From Gammaproteobacteria bacterium (GTDB taxonomy: Bacteria; Pseudomonadota; Gammaproteobacteria; DSM-16500): 39,139 bases of DNA. The translations under genes and the position numbers were made by a program. Numbering within the stretch: position 1 is the stretch's first letter; each line of letters starts with the position of its first letter. The stretch lies in the NCBI GenBank assembly GCA_014132595.1, contig BMAG01000017.1, positions 1 through 39,139 on the forward strand, written 5' to 3'. The notes beneath the pieces are model-generated. The model saw only the letters and a list, made by a program, of their open reading frames with translations, was not told where the DNA came from and did no database searches. Below are positions 8,418 to 17,300 of this stretch, piece after piece.

Positions 8418-9848
8418 TTAACAGCTCTCGAATAGATCCGTATCAGCAATAACTATATTGCTAGTTTTTTTTTGGTAAATATAGAAAAAGAGAGTGGGTG
8501 CAACTGTTACGATGATTCCGGAAATAAATATTAATTCATAAGAAAAAATACTGCCGACATCAAGGCCTGCAGGCGGAACAAAACCTACAATCAAGGTAAT
8601 TGCGCAGCCAATTAATCCTAAAATACAAGCAATCCACATACCGGCTTTACCGCCTGGGATGGCAAAGGATCTTTGGATATCTTTATGTTTGTAGCGTAAG
8701 TAAAGAGCTGCAATAAACATCATGACATACATGATCATGTAAAGCTGGATGTTAAGCGCCGTAAGCAACCAGTAAGAACCGCCGATACTGGGCATTAATA
8801 AAAACGCCAGACAAATAAAGCTGACAATGACTGCTTGAGTAATTAATAAGTTTGCAGCAACGCCATGTTTATTGACGCGTTGGAAAAATTCCGGCAAAAA
8901 GCCTAATTGCGCGGCTTGTAATAAACCTTTAGCGGGTGAAATAACCCAACTGATAATACTGCCGAAGGTGCCTAGTAATACCATGACGGTAATAAGCGGC
9001 ATTAACCAGCTGATATGATAGGCTGCAAAGAAACTCGTGAAGGCTTGCATTACACCATTCACAAGATTAATTTGGTCTTTAGGGAGTACGATGGCAATAG
9101 CCAAGGAACCTAAAATCATGGTTAATAAGATCAACCACACGGAAATATATAAAGCGCGTGGGAATGTTTTTTGTGGGTTATTTATTTCTTTCACGTGAAC
9201 TGCAGAAAGCTCCATACCGGCAAATGCAGTCATGATGGCAGTTAAAGAAACCCAGCTATCAATGTGTGAGAAGGAAGGCCAGAGGCTCGAGGCGGTGAAA
9301 CTGACTTGCAAAGGATGTCCCAAGAGTACCCAAGCGATTGCAAGGCCAATAATCATGGCCATAGGCACTGCCATACCTGTAATCGTGCAGAAGGCCACGA
9401 ATTTTGCAGAAACGTGTATGCCTTTTAGATTGAGTAAAGTCAAAGACCAAAAAATCGAGAGAATAATGCTGATGAGATAGGTTTTGCTGTGCACCAAATC
9501 AGGGTTAATCAAATAGGCAATCACCCCTGCCAAAAAAGAGAGAATCGTAGGGAACCACACTAAATTCGCAATCCACTGTAACCAGATCGCCATAAAAGCA
9601 CATCGATCACCGAAGGCTAATTTGACCCAGTAACAAATACCGCCTTTATCCGTCCAGCTTGATGCGAGTTCAGCTGAGACCAAGGCTGAGGGAATCAGGA
9701 ATACAATCGCTGAGAAAATGAAGAAGAAAATCAGGGTACTGCCGAATAAGGCTGCGGCTGGTAAGTTACGGATGTTATCGACAGCTCCGATGATTAACAT
9801 CACTAAAGCAAAGGTTGAAAGCTTCGCAGCGGGTGAACTCATTGACAT
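8418..9848 (-). CDS. APC-superfamily amino-acid permease, glutamate/GABA-exchanger type
   Basis: 476 residues with about twelve hydrophobic segments and no signal peptide: an inner-membrane transporter. Family marks are AALFGSTLIFFFIFSAIVF near TM1-2, SAELASSWTDKGGICYWVK in the loop after TM2, and TAFAGMELSAVHVKEINNP with the charged pair typical of GadC-like exchangers. GadC-type proteins swap an external amino acid for an internal one. In Legionella and Coxiella relatives serve amino-acid uptake. It is shorter than E. coli GadC (511), lacking most of the C-terminal plug. ATG 9848 has GAGAAG upstream; a second ATG two codons later is also possible. The true substrate cannot be read from sequence. 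The large glutamate dehydrogenase in this window makes glutamate a reasonable guess. Confidence 0.85.
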   Translation of the reverse strand: MSMSSPAAKLSTFALVMLIIGAVDNIRNLPAAALFGSTLIFFFIFSAIVFLIPSALVSAELASSWTDKGGICYWVKLAFGDRCAFMAIWLQWIANLVWFPTILSFLAGVIAYLINPDLVHSKTYLISIILSIFWSLTLLNLKGIHVSAKFVAFCTITGMAVPMAMIIGLAIAWVLLGHPLQVSFTASSLWPSFSHIDSWVSLTAIMTAFAGMELSAVHVKEINNPQKTFPRALYISVWLILLTMILGSLAIAIVLPKDQINLVNGVMQAFTSFFAAYHISWLMPLITVMVLLGTFGSIISWVISPAKGLLQAAQLGFLPEFFQRVNKHGVAANLLITQAVIVSFICLAFLLMPSIGGSYWLLTALNIQLYMIMYVMMFIAALYLRYKHKDIQRSFAIPGGKAGMWIACILGLIGCAITLIVGFVPPAGLDVGSIFSYELIFISGIIVTVAPTLFFYIYQKKTSNIVIADTDLFESC

Positions 9849-9970
9849 AATTACTTCTCTCGTTTGTATAATTAATGCGCATTATAACATAGTTATTGAA
9901 AATAGTTTATTTTTTTACTTCGCTGAGAACCTCCCTCTCCCGCCCCTAGCCTAATACAAGAACAATGATC

Positions 9971-10031
9971 TTGAGTGCGGGAGAGGGTAAGTCGTAAATT
10001 CTCCCTCACCCTAACCCTCTCCCGCACTCAA
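9971..10031. repeat. Palindromic (REP-like) repeat
   Basis: A perfect 17-bp inverted repeat: TTGAGTGCGGGAGAGGG at 9971-9987 and its complement at 10015-10031, with a 27-base loop. Related C-rich strings CTCCCTCTCCCGCCCC (about 9931-9946) and GGGCGGGAAAGGGG (10057-10070) flank it, so the unit may extend to about 9930-10072. The GC-rich block stands out in an AT-rich intergenic region between the 3' end of the dedD-like gene and the 5' end of the permease gene. It could act as a bidirectional transcription stop or be a dispersed REP element. Confidence 0.75.
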
Positions 10032-10115
10032 AAACAGTGTTTATATCATCGATTGTGGGCGGGAAAGGGGAAGTTCTATGCGAATTTCCAAGCCCCAGGA
10101 ACCTCTGTACCTAAA

Positions 10116-11147
10116 CTATAACGCCATCGGTTTGTAAGGCACTACATAGCCACGTAACTTCACATCATGCTCAATTTTAGCGGTTAACTGTTGAGCGGAA
10201 GCTTGTTTAAACTCAGGACCAATGTAAACACGGGTTCTGACAACGCCTTTGGGTGAAGTGACTTCATGGGTAAATGCTTTATAACCAGAAGATCTCAATT
10301 GATCTACCATGCGATGTGCATTCGATTTGTCTTTGAAGCTACCCATTTGAACAACCCAAGCTGGTTTTTTCAGATTAGCTAGGTTTTCAGTGTGGCTTGC
10401 TTTTTTAACCACTAGGCTCTTATGAACATGTTTTGTTTTTACGGCTTTCTGAGAAACCACTGGTATGACAGCAGCTGTTTTTTCTGCGGTTACTTGTGGA
10501 TGAACAGTATTGTTTACATCGGTTGAAACAGCTGGTGCCATTTGGACAGTCTCTTCGGATGGAGCTGCATTTTCTGCAGAAGCAGGGCCTATACTTGCTG
10601 TTGGAGTTGCTGTAGCTGCAGGTTGATTAGGCGAAGAATCCGTCGAGGGTGAATTAACAGGATTTGCTGGATTCATTGCGTTATTCGCATTGGTATTTTG
10701 CGCCGCTGAATTCATCGTAGCGGTGGGAGCTGCAGGCGTATTGTTCATTTGAGCGGAATTCGCAGGTGCTGCAGGCTGATTGTTCATATCAGCAGGATTT
10801 GTTGTTCCTGATGCAGGGTTTTGCGCATTGGACGCAACGGGCGGTGTGACTGGTGTAATGCCGTTATCTTCTGCATTCGATGCGGGATTATTTTGCATGT
10901 TTGCATTGGTAGCATCAGCGGTATTGCCGGGGGTGGAATTAGTCATTCCGTTCGTTTGATTTGCATCCGGTGTTGGATTGGCAGGTTGAGATGCATCCGT
11001 TGCAGCCATGGTTGCTGATTGCTGATCAGAAGTGCTTGCCTCTTGCTGCGCCATATCTTTTTTCGTAAATAAAAACGGGATGAGAACAATAACAAATGCA
11101 ACAACAACGGAGATTCCAACAATCCGCTGCAATTTTTTCTTTTCCAT
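10116..11147 (-). CDS. SPOR-domain protein, DedD-like
   Basis: 343 residues. A short basic N-terminus (MEKKKLQR) is followed by one membrane helix (about 9-27). Then come some 210 residues of low-complexity linker rich in Asn, Pro, Ala and Thr. A C-terminal SPOR domain (about 262-340) starts WVVQMGSFKDKSNAHRMVDQ and ends GYVVPYKP. SPOR domains bind denuded septal peptidoglycan, and DedD takes part in cell division. Position supports DedD: in E. coli the order is accD-folC-dedD-cvpA-purF, and here the gene follows accD by 11 bases with its GGAG next to the accD stop. folC is missing in between. The linker is considerably longer than in E. coli DedD (220 residues in total). Confidence 0.88.
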   Translation of the reverse strand: MEKKKLQRIVGISVVVAFVIVLIPFLFTKKDMAQQEASTSDQQSATMAATDASQPANPTPDANQTNGMTNSTPGNTADATNANMQNNPASNAEDNGITPVTPPVASNAQNPASGTTNPADMNNQPAAPANSAQMNNTPAAPTATMNSAAQNTNANNAMNPANPVNSPSTDSSPNQPAATATPTASIGPASAENAAPSEETVQMAPAVSTDVNNTVHPQVTAEKTAAVIPVVSQKAVKTKHVHKSLVVKKASHTENLANLKKPAWVVQMGSFKDKSNAHRMVDQLRSSGYKAFTHEVTSPKGVVRTRVYIGPEFKQASAQQLTAKIEHDVKLRGYVVPYKPMAL

Positions 11148-11158
11148 GATTTACTCCT

Positions 11159-12031
11159 TTAAGTTAATTTTTCAATGAACCGTTGTCTCGTTAATTTTGC
11201 CACCATTCTTGCAACACAACTACGCATATCACTACGACTAACAATTCTGTCAATCGCTCCATGATCCAATAAAAATTCACTGCTTTGAAAACCTTCAGGT
11301 AATTTCTCACGTACGGTTTGTTCGATAACGCGAGGGCCTGCAAAACCAATTAATGCTTTGGGTTCTGCAATGATGATATCACCAAGCATTGCAAGACTTG
11401 CTGATACACCACCCATCGTGGGATCGGTTAAGACTGAAATATAGGGAATGCCCTCTTCTGCAAGACATGCCAGTGCGCAGCTGACTTTTGCCATTTGCAT
11501 GAGTGAAATCAGAGCCTCTTGCATACGTGCCCCGCCGCTTGCTGAAAAGCAGATGAAGGGAATTTTAAATTCAATCGCCGTATTGACGGCTCTCACAAAA
11601 CGCTCGCCTAAGCCTGCACCCATTGAACCGCCAATAAAACCATATTCAAAAGCAGCCGCAACCATCGGAATGCCGAAGACCTGTCCGCGGTAGACAACCA
11701 GTGCTTCTTTTTCACCGGTTTCTTTTTGAGCAGTAGCTAAACGGTCTTTGTATTTTTTCAAATCTTTGAATTTGAGGCGGTCGACGGGTAATACATCGGC
11801 ACCAATTTCAATTTTCGGGCCATCGTCCAAAAAATAGTCTAATCGCCGACGGGCTGAAATGCGCATGTGATAATCGCATTTAGGACAGACTTCAAGGTTG
11901 CGCTCCAGCTCAGAGCGATAAAGAATAGCGCTGCATTTATCGCATTTTGACCATAATCCTTCAGGTACGCCTTTTTTAGTGACAGCATCGGTGCGTATGC
12001 GCGAAGGTAATAATTTTTTAAACCAGCTCAT
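11159..12031 (-). CDS. accD: Acetyl-CoA carboxylase carboxyltransferase subunit beta
   Basis: 290 residues. With AccA it forms the carboxyltransferase that moves CO2 from biotin-BCCP to acetyl-CoA, giving malonyl-CoA for fatty acid synthesis. The N-terminal zinc ribbon is Cys30, Cys33, Cys49, Cys52 (CDKC and CPKC). The crotonase-fold core includes [33 protein letters not shown] and [10 protein letters not shown]. Length is close to the 304 residues of E. coli. It lies 136 bases downstream of truA where many gammaproteobacteria carry trpF; that gene is absent here. The dedD-like gene follows immediately. Confidence 0.97.
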   Translation of the reverse strand: MSWFKKLLPSRIRTDAVTKKGVPEGLWSKCDKCSAILYRSELERNLEVCPKCDYHMRISARRRLDYFLDDGPKIEIGADVLPVDRLKFKDLKKYKDRLATAQKETGEKEALVVYRGQVFGIPMVAAAFEYGFIGGSMGAGLGERFVRAVNTAIEFKIPFICFSASGGARMQEALISLMQMAKVSCALACLAEEGIPYISVLTDPTMGGVSASLAMLGDIIIAEPKALIGFAGPRVIEQTVREKLPEGFQSSEFLLDHGAIDRIVSRSDMRSCVARMVAKLTRQRFIEKLT

Positions 12032-12167
12032 AGGTGACTCGTTTGATAAAAAGTCTTGAGATTATAGAAGTAAATGGGGTGGCTGAATAGTGTTAAGACC
12101 GTTTAAACACAAAAAAATGTGATTTTACATCGTCTTCTTCGGGTGAAGGCTCGCATGCGCATGGGGG

Positions 12168-12947
12168 TCAGAATAGGTTTGAATCGCGTTCAGGTAAAGA
12201 ATAAAGCGCAGGATAATTCACATGTGTCAGGTATAAACCGGCCGCATCCGCAGTGGCTGCCGCTTGGCGTCGATCTTTGCTTTCTAGTACGGTCTTCACC
12301 CATTGAGGTTCTTTTGTTTTGGAACCCACCGCAATGAGCACGCCGACAATATTGCGTACCATGTGGTGCAAGAAAGCATTCGCCATGATTTCGATAATAA
12401 TGTAATCGCCAGTGCGAACAACGCTCAAGGATTGGACATTACGCATGGGGGTTTTTGATTCGCATTGCGCTGAGCGAAAGGCACTGAAATCTTGCTCGCC
12501 AATTAAGTATTGCCCTGCTTGATTCATCACAGAAACATCAAGCGGTCCATAATGCCAGGCTACCCGTCCTGATAAAATGGCGGGACGTGCGGGATAATTA
12601 TAAATAATGTATCGATAACGACGTGATAGGGCTGTGTAACGCGCATGAAAATTTTCGGGCACTATTTGAGCCCAGGTGACTGCAATCTCCCTCGGCAATA
12701 AAGCATTTGTGCCAAATGTCCATGCCCGCATTTCACGAACTGCTTTCGTATCAAAATGGGCGACCTGCCCTGTTGCATGAACGCCCGCATCCGTACGACC
12801 TGCACAAAAAAGCGTAATGGGTTCATTGGCAATGTGGCTTAACGCAGATTCAAGACTGCCTTGAATCGTCTTTAAATTTTCTTGGGATTGCCAGCCATAA
12901 AAACCTTGGCCATTGTATTCAATTCCTAAAGCAATACGCGTATGCAT
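12168..12947 (-). CDS. truA: tRNA pseudouridine(38-40) synthase TruA
   Basis: 259 residues. It isomerises uridines 38, 39 and 40 in the anticodon arm of many tRNAs. The catalytic aspartate is Asp53 in CAGRTDAGVHA. Other family marks are GIEYNGQGFYGWQ at the N-terminus, FHARYTALSRRYRY, and FLHHMVRNIVGVLIAVG. The start codon overlaps the stop of the FimV-like gene in TAATG, which suggests translational coupling. The order asd-fimV-truA is the usual gammaproteobacterial one. Confidence 0.97.
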   Translation of the reverse strand: MHTRIALGIEYNGQGFYGWQSQENLKTIQGSLESALSHIANEPITLFCAGRTDAGVHATGQVAHFDTKAVREMRAWTFGTNALLPREIAVTWAQIVPENFHARYTALSRRYRYIIYNYPARPAILSGRVAWHYGPLDVSVMNQAGQYLIGEQDFSAFRSAQCESKTPMRNVQSLSVVRTGDYIIIEIMANAFLHHMVRNIVGVLIAVGSKTKEPQWVKTVLESKDRRQAAATADAAGLYLTHVNYPALYSLPERDSNLF

Positions 12948-13312
12948 TATAAGTTCGTCATCAGATGATGAGCGACCTGCTTTTGATTGACGTTACCATG
13001 CAATGCTACATGGTCGAGAATTTTTTTAGCTAATCTTTTTTTGCCTATTTCAATATAAGCACGTGCCAAATCAAGCTGCGTTGTTAAAACATCATCGCCT
13101 GCAATGGCTCTGATATCCTGGCTCGTAATAATAATGGAAGAATTGTTTAATGGGTGCAGGCTTGGGCGTTGTTCGTTTTGAGGCGGCATTTGAACTTGTT
13201 TTAGATTTCTAAAAAAGAACAAACTTACTAAAATAATAACAGCTAAAACCAGTTCCGCAAAAAACAAAGAGTGCGCTGTCATGATTTGCCAGAGTGAGTT
13301 GAGATGTTCCAT
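12947..13312 (-). CDS. Minimal FimV-like protein: one membrane helix plus FimV C-terminal domain
   Basis: About 121 residues. One membrane helix (FFAELVLAVIILVSLFFF) is followed by a short linker and then a C-terminal TPR-like segment TTQLDLARAYIEIGKKRLAKKIL, which matches the conserved C-terminal domain of FimV (DPVATKLDLARAYIDMGD type). Classical FimV proteins have several hundred residues with an N-terminal LysM domain, all missing here. Position between asd and truA is exactly where fimV sits in Pseudomonas and Legionella, so this is a reduced FimV and not an unrelated small gene. The ATG at 13312 overlaps the asd stop (TAATG) with AGGAA eight bases upstream. ATGs at 13318 and 13339 are also in frame but poorly spaced. 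Confidence 0.85.
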   Translation of the reverse strand: MEHLNSLWQIMTAHSLFFAELVLAVIILVSLFFFRNLKQVQMPPQNEQRPSLHPLNNSSIIITSQDIRAIAGDDVLTTQLDLARAYIEIGKKRLAKKILDHVALHGNVNQKQVAHHLMTNL

Positions 13313-14343
13313 TAACATAATTCCTTTTCCATCAGACATTCTGCAATTTGCACAGCATTTAAAGCAGCGCCTTTGCGAACATTATCTCCGACAACCCAAA
13401 GATTAAGGCCATTTTCACAGGAGATATCTTCTCGTATTCGCCCAACATAGACATCATCTTTGCCGGCCGCATCCTGCACGGGTGTGGGATAAGGGTATTT
13501 CCCATGATGAAATTTAATACCCGGAGCATGAGTAAGTAATGCGGTTGCGTCTTCTGCAGTGATTTTCTTTTTTGTTTCAATATGTAAAGCAGCCGAATGT
13601 CCATAAAAAACAGGAACTCTGACTGCCGTTGGATTAACCGCGATCGTATTATCCTTAAAGATTTTTTGCAGCTCCCATACCATTTTCATTTCTTCCTTGG
13701 TATATCCATTTTCTAGAAAATCATCGATATGCGGCAGGACATTAAATGCGATTTGTTGAGGATAAACTTTCGTTTTAATGGGCATGCCATTTAACAAATG
13801 TCCTGTTTGCTCGACAAGTTCACTCACCGCTTCTTTGCCCGTGCCTGAAACAGATTGATAGGTCGCGATGTTAATACGTGAAATTTTAGCAAGATCATGA
13901 ATGGGTTTTAATACCATCGCAATGGGAATCGTACTGCAGTTTGGGCTTGCGATAATATTTTTCAAGCGGCATTCTACTAAGGTTTCTGAGTTTACTTCGG
14001 GTACAACTAAAGGAACATCCGGGTAATAACGAAAATAAGAACTTTTATCAATGACAATATTACCTGCCGCAGCAGCTTTAGGTGCAAATTCAGCGGAAAC
14101 TTCATTACTCGCACAAAAAAAACAAAGCTTTGTCTGCTTAAAGTCAAAGTGAGCCACATTTTCTACCCAGTGCGCTTTACCCTTAAAATCCAGCGTTTCA
14201 CCTACAGAACGTGCACTCGCTAACAAATAAAGTTGATCAATGGGAAATTGTCTTTCTTCAAGAATAGACAATAAAGTCGCTCCAACCACACCGGTGGCAC
14301 CCACAACTGCCACATTGAGAGGAGCTCTTTTTTTATTTGTCAT
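13312..14343 (-). CDS. asd: Aspartate-semialdehyde dehydrogenase
   Basis: 343 residues. It reduces aspartyl phosphate with NADPH to aspartate semialdehyde, the branch point to diaminopimelate (peptidoglycan), lysine, threonine and methionine. The NADP-binding loop is VVGATGVVGATLL near residue 13. The catalytic cysteine is Cys136 in IASPNCSTI, and the substrate region contains RVPVFYGHSAALHIET. The start ATG follows the glutamate dehydrogenase stop by nine bases, and its AGAGGT ribosome-binding site overlaps that stop codon. The gene is therefore probably co-transcribed with gdhB upstream and fimV-truA downstream. Confidence 0.97.
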   Translation of the reverse strand: MTNKKRAPLNVAVVGATGVVGATLLSILEERQFPIDQLYLLASARSVGETLDFKGKAHWVENVAHFDFKQTKLCFFCASNEVSAEFAPKAAAAGNIVIDKSSYFRYYPDVPLVVPEVNSETLVECRLKNIIASPNCSTIPIAMVLKPIHDLAKISRINIATYQSVSGTGKEAVSELVEQTGHLLNGMPIKTKVYPQQIAFNVLPHIDDFLENGYTKEEMKMVWELQKIFKDNTIAVNPTAVRVPVFYGHSAALHIETKKKITAEDATALLTHAPGIKFHHGKYPYPTPVQDAAGKDDVYVGRIREDISCENGLNLWVVGDNVRKGAALNAVQIAECLMEKELC

Positions 14344-14352
14344 GCAATACCT

Positions 14353-17300
14353 CTATGCCTTGGCAAAATCAAATAATTCACGCAAGACAACAGAATAAGT
14401 GACGAACGTGACATTCGGATTCAATTTAATATCATCCAGCAAGTTTTTTAATCGTTTAAGGAAATACGTATTTTGCTGTATCCAGTTTTCAACCCGGTCA
14501 TGAATAGCTGAGCCGTGCGATTTTTTTAACTTTGTTTTAAGGACACTTAATGTCAATTTCTTTTGCACACGATCTAAATCATCGCGGAATCCAGAGCGCG
14601 CTAATTCATCCCATTGAGTCTCAACGGGATATTCGTTCATCTGTTTTCTTAACCAGTTGAATTCAAGCTGTACGCCCAACACGTAATAGGTCTTAGCAAC
14701 CTCTGAAATATCAAAGTTATGTTTGATAGAAGCTTCAACGATATCAAGAGAGGTATACAAAGGTTCACAGCTTGCTATTTTTCGCGCCAATCCTTCAGGA
14801 ATATCTTGTGCGGTATACTCTTCAATCGACCCTTCCAACTGCTCTTTTTCTTCATCAGTCAAAAGTGCGGGCAATTTTTTAATTAACTCTGAGAGAGTAT
14901 CACTAAAATTCGCAATTGTTTTTTCGATTTGAATATCAGGTTTACAGTTACGCAAAAACCAGCGCGTGGCACGACGGGTAAGATGAAAAAGTTGAAGCAT
15001 CATTTTTTGCTGTGTTGCAAAATTGATTTTCCAGTCAAGCTCTTCAATTTGATGCCATGTTTTTGTGAGGTCAAACATTTCAGCCACAATGACAAAAGAC
15101 CGTATGATAAATTCTATCGATGCACCTGTTTCACGCTGCAAACGTTCAATAAAATTAATACCCATATGATCGACAATTGTTTTGGTCAGCTGTGTTGAAA
15201 TAATTTCACGGCTTAATCGATGCTGCTGCATCTCGCTTAAATATTTTTTATTGAGCACAGGGGGAAATGCAAACGTCAAATATTTTATAAAATAAGGTTC
15301 TTCAGGTAATTTCGAACTTAGAATATCCTGTTTTAAATACATTTTACTGTAAGCGAGTAAGACAGCAAGTTCAGGGCGAGTCAAGCCTTGATTATTGGCC
15401 TTACGTTCCTGCAATGTTTTTGTATTCGGCAAGAATTCAAGTTTACGATTTAAGCGACCTTGTTTTTCCAGTTCATTCATAAAGCGGGCAAATAAATCAG
15501 TCGATCTCAATGAAACAGAGGCTTCTAGGCTCAAAATCTGTGTTTGTTCGTAATTATCTCGTAACACTAATTCAGCAACGGCATCCGTCATTTTCTCAAG
15601 CAAACTATTGCGTTGCTTGAGGGTCATCTCACCATCCATCATCAATTTATTGAGAAGAATTTTGATATTCACTTCATGATCTGAGCAATCTACACCTGCA
15701 GAATTATCGATGAAGTCAGTATTGATAATACCGCCATTTAAAGAATATTCGACTCGTGCATTTTGGGTAAAACCTAAATTACCCCCTTCTGCGACAACAC
15801 GTGCAGTTAATTCATTCGCATCCACACGGATACCATCTGTGGTTCTATCACCGACATCCATGTGCGTTTCAAAACTTGCTTTCACAAAAGTACCAATACC
15901 GCCGTTCCAGAATAAATCCACAGGCGCTTTCAAGATGGCGCGTATTAAATCATTGGGAACAAGCTGATCTTCAGTAATATTTAATACTTTTTTCAACTCA
16001 GGAGAAATTTTAATGGATTTGGCTGAACGATTAAATACACCGCCGCCTGTTGAAATTAAGGCTGGATTGTAATCTGCCCATGAAGAGCGTGGTAATTGAA
16101 ACAAACGTGCACGTTCTTCAAAGCTGATTTTTGAATCAGGATTAGGATCTACAAAAATATGTCGATGATCAAAAGCGCCGACTAATTTGATGCAATTGGA
16201 TAATAGCATCCCGTTACCAAAGACATCTCCGCTCATATCTCCGATGCCAATGACCGTAAAATCTGTCTCTGCAGGGTTAATACCTAACTCACGAAAATGA
16301 CGTTTCACAGACTCCCACGCACCGCGTGCTGTGATGCCCATTTTTTTATGATCGTATCCGGCAGAACCACCTGAGGCAAATGCATCATCCAGCCAAAAAT
16401 CATATTCTTTTGAGATACCATTTGCGATATCTGAAAAAGTGGCTGTACCTTTATCGGCTGCAACTACCAAATAATAATCATCCTCATCATATCGAATGAC
16501 ATTTTTCGGCGGAATGATGGCATGATCTTTGATGTTGTCAGTCAGATCTAATAATCCGCGAATAAACGTGGAATACGAGTAGACAACTTCAGTCATGATA
16601 GCATCGCGATCGCCTTCTGCGGGTAATTTTTTCGGATAAAATCCGCCTTTTGCACCGACTGGCACAATCACAGAATTTTTAACTTGTTGGGCTTTCATTA
16701 AGCCCAAGACTTCCGTGCGAAAATCTTCGCGGCGATCTGACCAGCGTATTCCACCTCTTGCCACTTTCCCTCCGCGTAAATGGACACCTTCCACATGAGG
16801 AGAATAAACAAAAATCTCATACATGGGCTTTGGCAAGGGTAAATCTGAAATCAGAGCTGGATTAAATTTGAATGAAATATACGATTTAAATTCGCCATCG
16901 GCTGTTTTTTGAAAATAATTAGTGCGTATCGTTGCAAGAATCACTTCCAGTAAACGTCGTAATATTCTGTCCTCATCAAGACTGACTACTGCTTCAAAAG
17001 ATTGTTCAATTTTAGCAACTAATTTGTCTGTCTCTGCATGTTGATCGGGTGAGAACCGTAAATTAAAAACATTGACCAAGTCTCTTGCGATTTCTGCATT
17101 GTTAATCAAGGCTATTTCGACATAATTTTGGCTAAGCGTAAATCCAATTTGACGTAAATATTTGGTATAAGCTCGTAAGACGGTTGTTTCACGCCAGTTT
17201 AAATGAGCTTCTAACACTAAGCGATTAAATCCATCATCTTCTGCTTTTTCAAACCATATATTAGCAAAAGCCTCTTGAAAATTTTCTTTAAGAGTGACAA

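Noticed and set aside
12032-12167. Possible remnant of trpF between truA and accD
   Set aside because: No readable fragment of a phosphoribosylanthranilate isomerase in any frame; the gap looks like plain non-coding DNA.
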